Shown: positions 33,390 to 42,114 of the stretch, piece by piece
Numbering within the stretch: the stretch's first letter is position 1
Layout: each line of letters opens with the position of its first letter
Origin: JAPLNB01 sp964451955
Lineage (GTDB): Bacteria > Planctomycetota > Phycisphaerae > Tepidisphaerales > Tepidisphaeraceae
Direction: 5' to 3'
DNA length: 51,932 bases
Assembly: GCA_964451955.1 (NCBI GenBank)
Contig: CAYVKG010000024.1
Coordinates: 1-51,932 of the forward strand
Notes under the pieces: model-generated
The model's input: the letters and a program-made list of their open reading frames with translations, nothing else
The model's database searches: none
Told to the model about the DNA's origin: nothing
Made by a program: the position numbers and the translations under genes

Positions 33390-34421
33390 GCAGAAGGCAT
33401 TCGTGTGGGAATCATTGGCGGGGGATGGCCTGGGACGATGCACGCTCGCGGCTACGCGGCCGCAGGGGGATTCAAGATTGTGGCCGTTGCGGACCTGATT
33501 CCCGATCGTCGTCGGCAACTCATGGCGGAACACCAGATACCGCGGGAGTACGCGGAAGCGGAGCATCTGATTGCGGACAAGGACATCCAGGCCGTCAGCG
33601 TGTGCCTGCCGAATTATTTGCATGCGCCAGTGGCGCTGGCTGCAATCCGGGCGGGCAAACACGTTGTTTGTGAACAACCTCCAGCGATGACCGCGCACGA
33701 AGCCCGCCGCATGGCCGATGCCGCCGCCAAACACTCCAGGGTTCTTCTGTATGCTGCCCAACGGCGTTTTGGCGGACATGAGCGGGCCGCCAAGCTCGCG
33801 ATTTCGAAAGGCTATGTGGGAGAGGCGTACCATGTTCGTGTCGTCTGGACGCGTACACGCGGAATTCCGCTCGGTACCGGCTGGTTTACGCACAAGGAGA
33901 AGTCAGGGGGCGGGGCGCTGATTGACATGGGGTCTCAGATGCTGGACCTGGCCTGGCACCTGTTGGGTCAGCCCAAGCCCACGGCTGCCTTTGGCTTGGG
34001 CTATCGCCGATTCTCGGAGCTTGTTCCGCAGCCGATTCCTTTCGACGTTGATGACCAGGCGTTTGCGATTGTGCGATTTGAGAACAGCAAGTCGATTGAA
34101 CTGGCGGTCAGTTGGGCGCTGAACCAGCCACAGCAGCAGAATGGGACGGCTTGTCGGGTGTACGGGACGGCCGGGGCTATTGAGGTCTACACGCCTCAGG
34201 GCGCCGTTCTCTACCGCGACTTCAGGCCCAACGGGGAATGCAGGGAGAATCCGCTGAAACCTCCCAAGACCACCCATCACCCGGCATTGATGCGTCATTT
34301 CCGCGACTGTATTGCCTCGCGAGCTACGCCGATTCCTGGTGGCAGCGAAGGGGTCATTCTGATGCAGGTGCTCCAGGCGATTTACCAGAGCAACGAGTTG
34401 GGGCGGAGTGTGAGCCTTTGA
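33387..34421 (+). CDS. Gfo/Idh/MocA oxidoreductase lacking the EKP lysine
   Basis: A 344-aa cytoplasmic member: no signal peptide, Rossmann motif VGIIGGGWPGTMHA at the very start, SVCLPNYLHAPVALAA, and GGGALIDMGSQMLDLAWHL. The family EKP motif reads CEQPPAM, with Gln97 in place of the lysine that normally helps catalysis and cofactor binding. The usual histidine of the GxxxDxxxH motif reads Gln (DMGSQMLD). Both active-site residues are therefore altered, so it may be non-catalytic or use different chemistry. Start ATG 33387; the frame is open upstream to 33258 but the Rossmann strand begins here. Confidence 0.85.
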   Translation: MAEGIRVGIIGGGWPGTMHARGYAAAGGFKIVAVADLIPDRRRQLMAEHQIPREYAEAEHLIADKDIQAVSVCLPNYLHAPVALAAIRAGKHVVCEQPPAMTAHEARRMADAAAKHSRVLLYAAQRRFGGHERAAKLAISKGYVGEAYHVRVVWTRTRGIPLGTGWFTHKEKSGGGALIDMGSQMLDLAWHLLGQPKPTAAFGLGYRRFSELVPQPIPFDVDDQAFAIVRFENSKSIELAVSWALNQPQQQNGTACRVYGTAGAIEVYTPQGAVLYRDFRPNGECRENPLKPPKTTHHPALMRHFRDCIASRATPIPGGSEGVILMQVLQAIYQSNELGRSVSL

Positions 34422-35115
34422 GTGGTGACTGAGGGCGAGACGGCGTCGCACCGTGACAACCGGGGGCCAGCCAAGTGGAATTGCCGGCCGCAATTGGCGA
34501 TTTTCCGGGTCGCGTGGCATGGGTTACCCAAGGTTTCCATTCTATCCATATTCCGCTGATCGATTCTGGCATTTGGGAAGGGGCGTGGTGCCACGATCAG
34601 GGCGTGGAGTTGACCTTAGTCTGATCGCCACTTGCGCGAGCGTCTGGCGAGGGAAGGGCAGACCGTGTGCTCGGTCGATGCGAATCTTTACGGGAGCCTG
34701 GCCTGTTGTCGCGGGTTGGGATTCGGTACAAGGCGTTGTTGCCGTAACCGCTGATGCCCGCAGACGATTTGTGCGAAGGAATTCCGTAGGAACAGCCCGG
34801 CGTCTGGCTGGCCAAGAAGCGAGGGTGTTCGGCGGACTCGACGGGATTGCTGCTTGTGCGCCTGCCAGCGGGACGGAAGTCCAACATGGAGGTTCGGGAG
34901 CGGAGCACGGGACCAATTATAACGTGTCCAAACGCCCTGCCTTGCCGGACCGACTGATAAATTTGTTGGACAACTCCAACATCTGTGCTATATTTTGGGG
35001 AGTGGTAGAGTAGCCGGAGCGGCTCTCAGGTTTCAGTGGGTCATTTCGTGGCCCTCAAGGCCTTCTCGATGGGTGTTGTGCTCGTCGAGGTTACATGAGG
35101 GAAAGTGAGAACTGT
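34422..35115. other. 694-bp intergenic region
   Basis: No gene I can support. A 186-codon open frame on the plus strand (34453-35013) and two on the minus strand have no recognisable motif and no ribosome site. The last 200 bases hold the promoter of the PEP-CTERM gene and two inverted repeats: GGAC-N12-GTCC around TATAAC near 34908-34927, and GTTGGA-N4-TCCAAC at 34965-34980. Confidence 0.5.
34966..34994 (+). promoter_or_regulatory. Promoter and operator-like repeat of the PEP-CTERM gene
   Basis: TTGGAC (34966-34971), 17-base spacer, TATATT (34989-34994). The inverted repeat GTTGGA-N4-TCCAAC (34965-34980) covers the -35, a classic repressor position. The mRNA leader would be about 115 nt. 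Confidence 0.65.
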
Positions 35116-35943
35116 ATGTCGATCAAGACTAAACTGATGACGGCGTGCGCGGGAGTCCTGTTGATGGGTGGCATCGGTGCATCTGTTGCATCCGCTGCGT
35201 TGAAAATTGACATTCGCGATGCGAATGGAGGCAAGGAGGTTATGGTAACGGCGGCTGATCTGAACAAGCCGATCACGCTCAACATCTTTGCTCAGGTTAC
35301 GGGTGACCCGACCAATACTGGCAAGGAGAGCCTGAGCACGATCCGTGGCGCGGTGGTCACCACCGGCACCACGAAGGTCAACACGGCCCCGGCGTTCTAT
35401 CGGCTTGACCCGGACACGGGTGATCCGACTGTTGGCCCATTCACCCCGTGGGGTGACCCGGACAACGACAAGTACTCCATGGGCGGCAACGGCTCTCAGA
35501 ACGGCGTTGCCAAGGACATCGATGGCGATGGCGATATCGATCTGGGCGGCAAGCCGGGCGATCCCACTGCCGAGTGGATTATTCTGCGCTCGAACAAGAA
35601 CTTCCAGGTGTGGGCTACTGGCGGCCAAGGCACGAAGATCCTCCAAAAAGATGGCACGTGGAAGGGCGATGTGGAATTCCTTGTTGCCCAGGTCAATGTG
35701 ACCCCGGTCGCTCTGGCTGGCAACACCTTGGTTGACTGGAAGTTTGCCATGAATGCCGCCGGTGCCCTGACGAAGGAAACCGCGCTGTGGACGGAAGACG
35801 GCTCTGCTTCAGAGAACCTCCGCGATGGGTTCAGCGGCGTGCTCGCGTCCAGCGGCTACACCCTGATCGTTCCCGAGCCCGCATCGTTGTCGATGCTTGG
35901 CCTCGGCGCTGCGATGTTGCTCGGTCGGAGGAACCGCAAGTAA
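35116..35943 (+). CDS. PEP-CTERM sorted secreted protein
   Basis: A 275-aa exported protein with a signal peptide at 1-27 (LLMGGIGASVASA) and the C-terminal sorting signal VPEPASLSMLGLGAAMLLGRR: PEP motif, hydrophobic helix, basic end. An exosortase should cleave it for delivery to the cell surface. The body is Gly/Asp/Thr-rich with DIDGDGDIDLGG, resembling a calcium-binding DxDxDG loop. No enzymatic family recognised. ATG 35116 is preferred for the signal peptide; ATG 35095, 21 bases upstream in frame, has GAGG close before it and remains possible. Monocistronic, with its own promoter and terminator. Confidence 0.85.
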   Translation: MSIKTKLMTACAGVLLMGGIGASVASAALKIDIRDANGGKEVMVTAADLNKPITLNIFAQVTGDPTNTGKESLSTIRGAVVTTGTTKVNTAPAFYRLDPDTGDPTVGPFTPWGDPDNDKYSMGGNGSQNGVAKDIDGDGDIDLGGKPGDPTAEWIILRSNKNFQVWATGGQGTKILQKDGTWKGDVEFLVAQVNVTPVALAGNTLVDWKFAMNAAGALTKETALWTEDGSASENLRDGFSGVLASSGYTLIVPEPASLSMLGLGAAMLLGRRNRK

Positions 35944-35994
35944 GTTTTGGCTTGCTGCTTTTCTGCTAGATCGACATTCAGTTCAGTTATCATC

Positions 35995-36036
35995 GGGGCG
36001 CGGTCCCTTTCAAGGGTCCGCGCCCCGTTTTATTTT
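35995..36036 (+). terminator. Strong intrinsic terminator after the PEP-CTERM gene
   Basis: GGGGCGCGG (35995-36003) pairs with CCGCGCCCC (36018-36026), with an inner CCCTT/AAGGG stem, followed by GTTTTATTTT. Confidence 0.92.
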
Positions 36037-36185
36037 GCAGTTGGTCAGCACGCGGGCCGGTATCAGGTTATCGTCTTTCGGATTCCGGTTCGTCGCGGCG
36101 CATGCCCGCTTCGATGGGGTATATTGAACGGGTCGTCAAATGCACAAGGGGAGCAGATTCGGCGTGTTGTTGGATGGGCTGCGGA

Positions 36186-37226
36186 ATGCATCGGAGAACA
36201 AGATTGGCAATTCTGCTGGGTCTGGCTGTCTGTCCGCCTGGATGGGCGGGCGAGCTGATTCCCAACGATCCGTATTACCCGTATGCGTGGCATGCGCCGA
36301 TTATCGGGTTGCCCGAGGCATGGAGCTATTCCACGGGATCGAGCAATGTGATTGTCGCGGTTATTGATACGGGAGTGATTCCAACGGAGCCCGATCTGGC
36401 TGGCCGAGTTCTTCCGGCGCTGAGTTCCACCGGCTCAAGTCCGGGGGATCCAACGGTGGTCCGCCATGGGACGTGGGTTGCCAGTTCGCTGGCGATGCAG
36501 GTCAACAACGGGATCGGCAGTGCGGGGGTCGGGAATTTCACGATTCTGCCGATCTGCGCTACTGTGGGCACGCAGTCCGCGACGACGCCGGAATGGATCG
36601 CCGCCGGCATCCGCCTGGCTGCCGATCATGGAGCCAGAGTCATCAACGTTTCGCTGAGCGCATTGACATATTGGCAGCTGGATGATGCTGCCGCCTATGC
36701 GAGGTCGAAGGGCGCGCTGACCTTCGTGGCTGCCGGGAACGACAATGTCCGCGATCCGATGTCTGGGTACGACAATCTGATCTTTGTTGGGGGCACCAAC
36801 TCCGCGGATCAAAGGTGGGTCAGCGCCTCGAAGCCAACGGTGGGGAGCACGTATGGTCCGTTTGTTGACCTGTCGGCTCCGGCGGAGAACATCATTGTCG
36901 CCGACTCGATTGATCCGAGACTGCCGGATCACTATGGGCTGATCAGCGGCACCAGTTTCGCGGCTCCACTGGCCGCCGGGGCTGCCGCGCTGGCTTGGTC
37001 GATCGCGCCGGATCTTGCCCCCGATCAGGTGGAGGCGATTCTTTTCGAAACGTCGCTTCAGTACGGTGATCTGGGCGCTCCGGGCTGGGACGAGGAATTT
37101 GGCTGGGGACGGATCAACATTGGAGCCGTGGCGGCTGCCGCATTTGCGGCGGTGCCTGAGCCTGCCTCGCTCGTGATTGTGGTCAGTGTCGCCGCCGTGC
37201 TTTGCCGCCGACGATCGGTTCGGTAG
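36186..37226 (+). CDS. Subtilisin-family (S8) protease with PEP-CTERM anchor
   Basis: A 346-aa secreted serine protease. Signal peptide 1-21; catalytic Asp61 (AVIDTGV), His94 (RHGTWVAS), oxyanion Asn185 (AAGNDN) and Ser257 (SGTSFAAPLAAG), so it should be active. The C-terminus VPEPASLVIVVSVAAVLCRRR is a PEP-CTERM sorting signal, which would place the protease at the cell surface or in the matrix. I see no clear inhibitor prodomain: only about 30 residues lie between the signal peptide and the catalytic core. The start is ATG 36186 because of the signal peptide; the frame is open to 36102. Confidence 0.88.
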   Translation: MHRRTRLAILLGLAVCPPGWAGELIPNDPYYPYAWHAPIIGLPEAWSYSTGSSNVIVAVIDTGVIPTEPDLAGRVLPALSSTGSSPGDPTVVRHGTWVASSLAMQVNNGIGSAGVGNFTILPICATVGTQSATTPEWIAAGIRLAADHGARVINVSLSALTYWQLDDAAAYARSKGALTFVAAGNDNVRDPMSGYDNLIFVGGTNSADQRWVSASKPTVGSTYGPFVDLSAPAENIIVADSIDPRLPDHYGLISGTSFAAPLAAGAAALAWSIAPDLAPDQVEAILFETSLQYGDLGAPGWDEEFGWGRINIGAVAAAAFAAVPEPASLVIVVSVAAVLCRRRSVR

Positions 37227-37243
37227 TTCTCAGGAAAACCGAT

Positions 37244-38668
37244 TCACGTGCGGGATGGCGCTACGGGGACCGTCGGCGATTTGTCCGGCGGCGGATTCAT
37301 TGCCGAAATCGCGTGCTGCCCGTTGGCGATTCCGATGGCGACAGGAACAAAGCACTTGTAGTGAACAGGGCGCTGCTGGGAGTAGGCGACATCAAACCAA
37401 GCCGCCTGGTCGATCTGGTGATGCAGGATGTTGTCGGAGTAGTCCGGCCGTGAGACGGAGTTGAGGGAGGCGCAGACGGAGTACCGGCCTGTGTGCAATG
37501 CCGCCAGGAAGGTGAATTGCACGGTTAGTTGCTGGCCGGCGGCCAGATTCGGGAGTCTCATGCCTTCGTCGAAGGTCGTGGTTCCGAAGATGCTGACGCC
37601 CTCAGCATCGCGCACGACAAAACTGACGCTCGGGTTCGCGATGTCCTGATTGGCCTGGGCGGTTACGCGCACGGTGATCTGAGCGGCCTGAGCAAAGGAA
37701 TCCTGGACTTTGCCTGTGGCGTCGAGAACGGCGACTTCTTGCAGTTCCGCGGTTCGCTGCGGCAGCGACGGAACCGGCTGTTCGCCAGTCTGGTTGGAGT
37801 CACCGGGAGCGATGGAGGCGGCGTGATCTTCATAGCCGAGCAGCCGCATTTCGGTTGCCGCGTGTGTGCGCACGACGGAACAAAGCAGAGGGGACTGGAC
37901 GAGTTTTCTGCGGTTGCGGTCAAAGAAATCCTGGCGGGCCTTGTCATCCGGGACAGGGATGACTTCGAGGAATGACTTCTCGCTGGGTTCGCGGCCCGGC
38001 GGGAAGGAGGAGTTGATGATGCCGAAGGCGAGCGCATCGGAGACGGCCTGTTCAAAAGGCTCGCCGACAAAATCCAGGACAGAACGGGCAACCACATCGG
38101 GCTCGAGAATCATCTGTTCCTGCCTAACGACAAGGACACTTGGCCCGAGTTTCCCGTCCATCGCTTGCAGGACGACTCGGGCGGCGCGTTTCCAGATCTC
38201 GGTTGCGCGGACGATCTCGTCTTCGGTGATCAGGTCTGCGCTTCTGTTGCGGCGGATATAGCTGGAGAAGAAGGCGTTAAGCAGACTCCAGACGTTATCC
38301 TGTGGGTGGCGAATAAGCAGCAGGACCTTCACTTCGGGCAGGAGGTGGACAAGTTTGTCCGTGTAGAGGATGTTGTCGCAATACGCGGTGACGTAGCGAC
38401 CTGTTGGCGAACCTGTGTGACGTCGCATGAACTCGTCAATGAAGGTTGCGGTCTCTCGCTCGAACTGAATATCGAGCGGGTGGGCTCGCCTCCCGGTTTC
38501 CGTCTCGCTGCGCCCGGCGAAGAACTCAGCCATGAACCAGAGTTCCTTGTCCTGGTACTTGTCCGGGGCGGGTCCGAGGTTCGGATGCTTGATTAGAGCG
38601 TTCCAGAGAGCGGTTGTGCCGGAACGGGGACAGCCACCAATAAATATCGGACCTGACACGAGTTGCAT
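37244..38668 (-). CDS. Sulfotransferase fused to a Wzt-C-type carbohydrate-binding domain
   Basis: A 474-aa two-domain protein. The N-terminal 270 residues are a PAPS-dependent sulfotransferase: the 5'-phosphosulfate loop FIGGCPRSGTTALWNAL at the N-terminus and LLLIRHPQDNVWSLLNA for the 3'-phosphate. After a linker, residues about 310-440 match the C-terminal domain of Wzt (VLDATGKVQDSF, ISFVVRDAEG-like strands, IFGTTTF, TGRYSVCASLN), which in Wzt recognises the end of O-antigen chains. It may therefore sulfate a surface polysaccharide that the second domain binds (inference). ATG 38668 directly follows AGGAG; GTG 38659 has better spacing and may be the real start. Confidence 0.82.
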   Translation of the reverse strand: MQLVSGPIFIGGCPRSGTTALWNALIKHPNLGPAPDKYQDKELWFMAEFFAGRSETETGRRAHPLDIQFERETATFIDEFMRRHTGSPTGRYVTAYCDNILYTDKLVHLLPEVKVLLLIRHPQDNVWSLLNAFFSSYIRRNRSADLITEDEIVRATEIWKRAARVVLQAMDGKLGPSVLVVRQEQMILEPDVVARSVLDFVGEPFEQAVSDALAFGIINSSFPPGREPSEKSFLEVIPVPDDKARQDFFDRNRRKLVQSPLLCSVVRTHAATEMRLLGYEDHAASIAPGDSNQTGEQPVPSLPQRTAELQEVAVLDATGKVQDSFAQAAQITVRVTAQANQDIANPSVSFVVRDAEGVSIFGTTTFDEGMRLPNLAAGQQLTVQFTFLAALHTGRYSVCASLNSVSRPDYSDNILHHQIDQAAWFDVAYSQQRPVHYKCFVPVAIGIANGQHAISAMNPPPDKSPTVPVAPSRT

Positions 38669-38873
38669 CTCCTGGTTTTGGGGCCGTTGACACTTGCGGG
38701 ATGTGCCAACCAACCGGCGATGGTATCAGATCGCACGTCCGGCAAAAAGGGCGACGACGTCGTGAAATCCGTAGAAATGGACATTTTCCACGTTGCTCGT
38801 CTGGGTGCGAGAGAGTGTTGCCGATGCATGCGCCGTTGGCATGGTACAATGGGCGTCCGCGGTGTGTTGCTAG

Positions 38874-40742
38874 CTATTTGCCCGGCGGCAGGACAGGGCG
38901 GATGTGGATTTCCTTGAGCTGTTTGTCATCAACGGGGGAGGGGCAGTTGCACATGAGGTCGGAGCCGGACTGCGTCTTGGGGAAAGCGATGACATCGCGG
39001 ATATTGGAGAGATTTCGGAGGATCATAACGAGGCGGTCCAGGCCCAGGGCGATTCCGCCGTGGGGTGGCGCGCCGTACTGGAGGGCGTCCAGGAGGAAGC
39101 CGAACTTGAGCTTCTGGGCGGCGTCGTCGATGCCGAGGAGAGCGAAGATTTTCTGCTGGGTATCCATGCGGTGGATACGGATGGAGCCGCCGCCGATTTC
39201 GTTGCCGTTGACGACGATGTCGTAGGCCTTTGATTTGATGGATTCGACGACGTCGCGATCGCGGGAGTCGAGCTTGGGCAGGTCGGAGTCGAGGGGTGCG
39301 GTGAAGGGGTGATGCGTGGAGACGTAACGCTTTTCTTCTTCGTCATATTCAAAGAGCGGGAAGTTGACGACCCAGACCCAAGCGAAGTCGGTGGAGGGCG
39401 CCAGTTGCATGTCGCGGGCCATCTTCAGGCGGAGTTCGCCCAGGACTTTATGGACGATCTTGGGTTTGTCGGCGGCGAAGCAGAGGAGGTCGCCATGCCG
39501 GGCACCGGTGCGTTCGACGAGTTTCTGGGCAATGGAGGCAAGGAACTTGCCGACGCCCGTGTAGAGGTTCAGGTCGTTGCCGGCGGGAAAAGTGCCGGTC
39601 TTTTTGGCTTCTTCGACGGAGGGGATGATCTTCTCGGCGACGGCCTTGTCGAGGTTGATGACTTTGGTGACGGCCAGACCCTTGGCGCCGAAGCCTTTGG
39701 ACCATTCGGCCAGGGCGTCGGTCTGGGCGCGAGTGAGTTTGGCGCCGTCGGGGACGACGATGCACTTGACCATGGGGGCGCCGGTGAAGACTTTGAAGTC
39801 GGTGGAGTGGGCCAGATCGGTGATATCGACCAGTTGCATGCCAAAGCGGAGGTCCGGGCGATCAGAGCCGTACCTGGACATGGCCTCGTCGTATTCCATG
39901 TGTGGGATCGGGTCGGGAATGTCGACGTTCAGGACTTCCTTCCAGATTCGGCGGAGGAGGCCTTCCATGATGGAGATGATGTTCTCTCGGTCGATGAAGG
40001 CCATTTCGACGTCGAGCTGGGTAAACTCGGCCTGGCGGTCGGCGCGGGGGTCTTCGTCGCGGAAGCAGCGAACGATCTGCATGTACTTGTCGCAGCCGGC
40101 GACCATGAGCAATTGCTTGAAGAGCTGGGGTGACTGTGGGAGGGCATAGAAGTTGCCGGGCATGAGGCGGGAGGGGACGAGGAAATCGCGAGCACCTTCG
40201 GGGGTGGACTTGGTGAGGAAGGGGGTTTCGATTTCCCAGAAGCCGAGGTCGCCGAGATAATCGCGCATGAGTTTGGTGACGCGGGCGCGGGTACGGAGCG
40301 TATCCTGCATTTCCTTCCGACGGAGGTCGAGAAAGCGGTATTGGAGTCGCTTTTCTTCGGAGACGGTTTCGTGTTCGTCGGGCGTGAAGGGGGGCGTGGG
40401 GGAGGAAGAAAGGACCTCCATTGACTTGACTCGGACTTCGATCTGGCCGGTGGCGAGTTTGGGGTTTTCAAGGCCTTGGCCGCGGGGTTCGACGAGACCG
40501 GCGACGGAAATGACCCACTCGGAGCGGAGGGAGCGGGCCAGTTCATGAATATCTTTGCCGCAGGAGTCGGGGTCGAAGATAAGCTGGGTGAGGCCATCGC
40601 GGTCGCGAAGGTCAATGAAGACGAGACCGCCGTGATCGCGGTAGGAGTGGACCCAGCCGGCGAGCTTGACGGGCTTGCGATCGTCGGAAAGGCGGAGTTG
40701 GCCACAGGAGTGGGTACGATAACGAGTTTCGATGGCTTCCAT
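38874..40742 (-). CDS. aspS: Aspartyl-tRNA synthetase, probably non-discriminating
   Basis: 622 aa, the bacterial AspRS type: N-terminal OB-fold anticodon domain, class II core with FRDEDPRADRQAEFTQLD and GIALGLDRLVMIL, and the inserted GAD domain (about 290-420). In the anticodon domain RDHGG has His37 where discriminating enzymes such as E. coli AspRS have Leu; a histidine there goes with non-discriminating AspRS, which also aspartylates tRNA-Asn for GatCAB (family knowledge; inferred here). No Shine-Dalgarno is visible before ATG 40742. It lies downstream of the GH113-like gene on the same strand. Confidence 0.95.
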   Translation of the reverse strand: MEAIETRYRTHSCGQLRLSDDRKPVKLAGWVHSYRDHGGLVFIDLRDRDGLTQLIFDPDSCGKDIHELARSLRSEWVISVAGLVEPRGQGLENPKLATGQIEVRVKSMEVLSSSPTPPFTPDEHETVSEEKRLQYRFLDLRRKEMQDTLRTRARVTKLMRDYLGDLGFWEIETPFLTKSTPEGARDFLVPSRLMPGNFYALPQSPQLFKQLLMVAGCDKYMQIVRCFRDEDPRADRQAEFTQLDVEMAFIDRENIISIMEGLLRRIWKEVLNVDIPDPIPHMEYDEAMSRYGSDRPDLRFGMQLVDITDLAHSTDFKVFTGAPMVKCIVVPDGAKLTRAQTDALAEWSKGFGAKGLAVTKVINLDKAVAEKIIPSVEEAKKTGTFPAGNDLNLYTGVGKFLASIAQKLVERTGARHGDLLCFAADKPKIVHKVLGELRLKMARDMQLAPSTDFAWVWVVNFPLFEYDEEEKRYVSTHHPFTAPLDSDLPKLDSRDRDVVESIKSKAYDIVVNGNEIGGGSIRIHRMDTQQKIFALLGIDDAAQKLKFGFLLDALQYGAPPHGGIALGLDRLVMILRNLSNIRDVIAFPKTQSGSDLMCNCPSPVDDKQLKEIHIRPVLPPGK

Positions 40743-40955
40743 GAGTGAGTTGATAGAATTTAGTTAATGGTGACAAGCTGTCGACACGACGGACTTGGGG
40801 CGGGCGCGGGTGTGCGTGGGTGCATCACCGCGCCTTGGTATTGGCGTCCGTGTCGCTGGTGAAGGCGGGGCTCATGTTGGGGGGAATATACAGGGGGTGC
40901 CCGGGGGTGTAAAGCGAATCCGGGGAGAGCCAGCGAACCAGGGCCAACGCTGCGG

Positions 40956-42062
40956 TCACTCCACCTTCCATTTGGGCTTTGCCAGCCATTCTTTGAGGAC
41001 TTTCTCGGCGGGCTTGCCTTCGGGGGTGTACCCGCGGTTGTTCGGCCCGCCGTCGCCGGGCGTCCATTCCCAGATCATGAAGCCACCGAGCTCTTTGATT
41101 CCGTACCAGGAGCGGAAGAAACCCTCGTAGAGTCTTCGCTGGAGGTCGAGGTCGATGGGCTCGGTGTCAATGGTGTAATCCCATGGCTCGGAGGCGGCGT
41201 TGCGGAGGTTGCACCAGCCGACTTCAAGAAAGAGGAGCGGTTTTCGGGTTTCGTGGACGAACTTGAGGAGCTTCTGCTGAATGGGGGCCCAGTTCCTCTG
41301 GATATCGGCGACGGAAACGTTGGCGTCGTTGCCGAGTTTGTAATAGGAGTTCATGCCGATGAGGTCAAGCTCGTTCCAGAATGGGATGTCTTTGTAGTGG
41401 TCCCAGTTGGCCGAGTAGGTGAGCATTCCCTTGTAGTATTGGCGGACCATGGCAATGGTTTTGCGCCACTCTTCGACCCTAGTTTCGGTGGAGACGAGTT
41501 CGGATCCGACGACGAGGACATCGACCTTGTGGGCCTGGGCGATCCAGCAATAGTGGTAGAGGAAGGACCGGTAGGATTCCCACCAGGCGGACCAGCTGTC
41601 GGGGTTGATGGTGCCTCGCCACTCCGTCATGCTCCGGGGCTTGTCGAGGAGCACGATGGGCATGAGGATGACTTTGAGGTTGAGCTTCTTGGCGTGGTCG
41701 ATGAGGTCGCCGAGTTGCGCCGGTGTCGGCGTCAGACGGACATCCAGATAGATGAGGCTGGACGAACCGTTTTCCATGCGGGCATCGACGACGAGAAGCA
41801 CAGAGTCGGCGCCGATCTGCGCGATTTCGTCGATGGACTTCTTGTACTCGTCCATCCAGTCGATTCGATGGATTTGCATGCCGGCGCCGCGGAGCGGGAG
41901 TTGAGCCAGCGCCGCCGAAGCCGCGAGCGAGCCGGCCCGAGAGCCGGTGTCCATGCGGGAAGAGCCCTCGGATGCGTTCCCACGCGGGGCGGTGAGAACG
42001 CAGCCGAGAGCGACGGTAAGGTAAACGACGACAGCGGAAATGATGACACTTCGGCCTAGCAT
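40956..42062 (-). CDS. GH113-like exported TIM-barrel glycosidase
   Basis: A 368-aa protein with a hydrophobic N-terminus ending in ALGCVLTAP, possibly a lipoprotein signal. The barrel carries LVVGSELVSTE (likely acid/base Glu) and LFLEVGWCNL (likely nucleophile Glu), with GGFMIWEWTPGDGG near the end, matching the GH113 mannanase-like group. The substrate is probably a beta-mannan or related glycan, but this is uncertain. On the minus strand TATATT (42070-42075) stands 7 bases before ATG 42062 with no Shine-Dalgarno, suggesting a leaderless mRNA. It follows the polyprenyl synthase gene by 52 bases. Confidence 0.75.
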   Translation of the reverse strand: MLGRSVIISAVVVYLTVALGCVLTAPRGNASEGSSRMDTGSRAGSLAASAALAQLPLRGAGMQIHRIDWMDEYKKSIDEIAQIGADSVLLVVDARMENGSSSLIYLDVRLTPTPAQLGDLIDHAKKLNLKVILMPIVLLDKPRSMTEWRGTINPDSWSAWWESYRSFLYHYCWIAQAHKVDVLVVGSELVSTETRVEEWRKTIAMVRQYYKGMLTYSANWDHYKDIPFWNELDLIGMNSYYKLGNDANVSVADIQRNWAPIQQKLLKFVHETRKPLLFLEVGWCNLRNAASEPWDYTIDTEPIDLDLQRRLYEGFFRSWYGIKELGGFMIWEWTPGDGGPNNRGYTPEGKPAEKVLKEWLAKPKWKVE

Positions 42063-42114
42063 GGGGGTGAATATACGGCAGCCGACAATCAGTAGCCAGT
42101 AGCTGGAAGGAGCT

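Noticed and set aside
34820..34870. CTCGACGGGATTGCTGC resembles the tmRNA 5' region
   Set aside because: No matching 3' acceptor half or tag reading frame follows within the gap before the PEP-CTERM gene.
34453..35013. 186-codon open frame in the intergenic region
   Set aside because: No recognisable motifs, no ribosome site, and it runs through the promoter of the PEP-CTERM gene.
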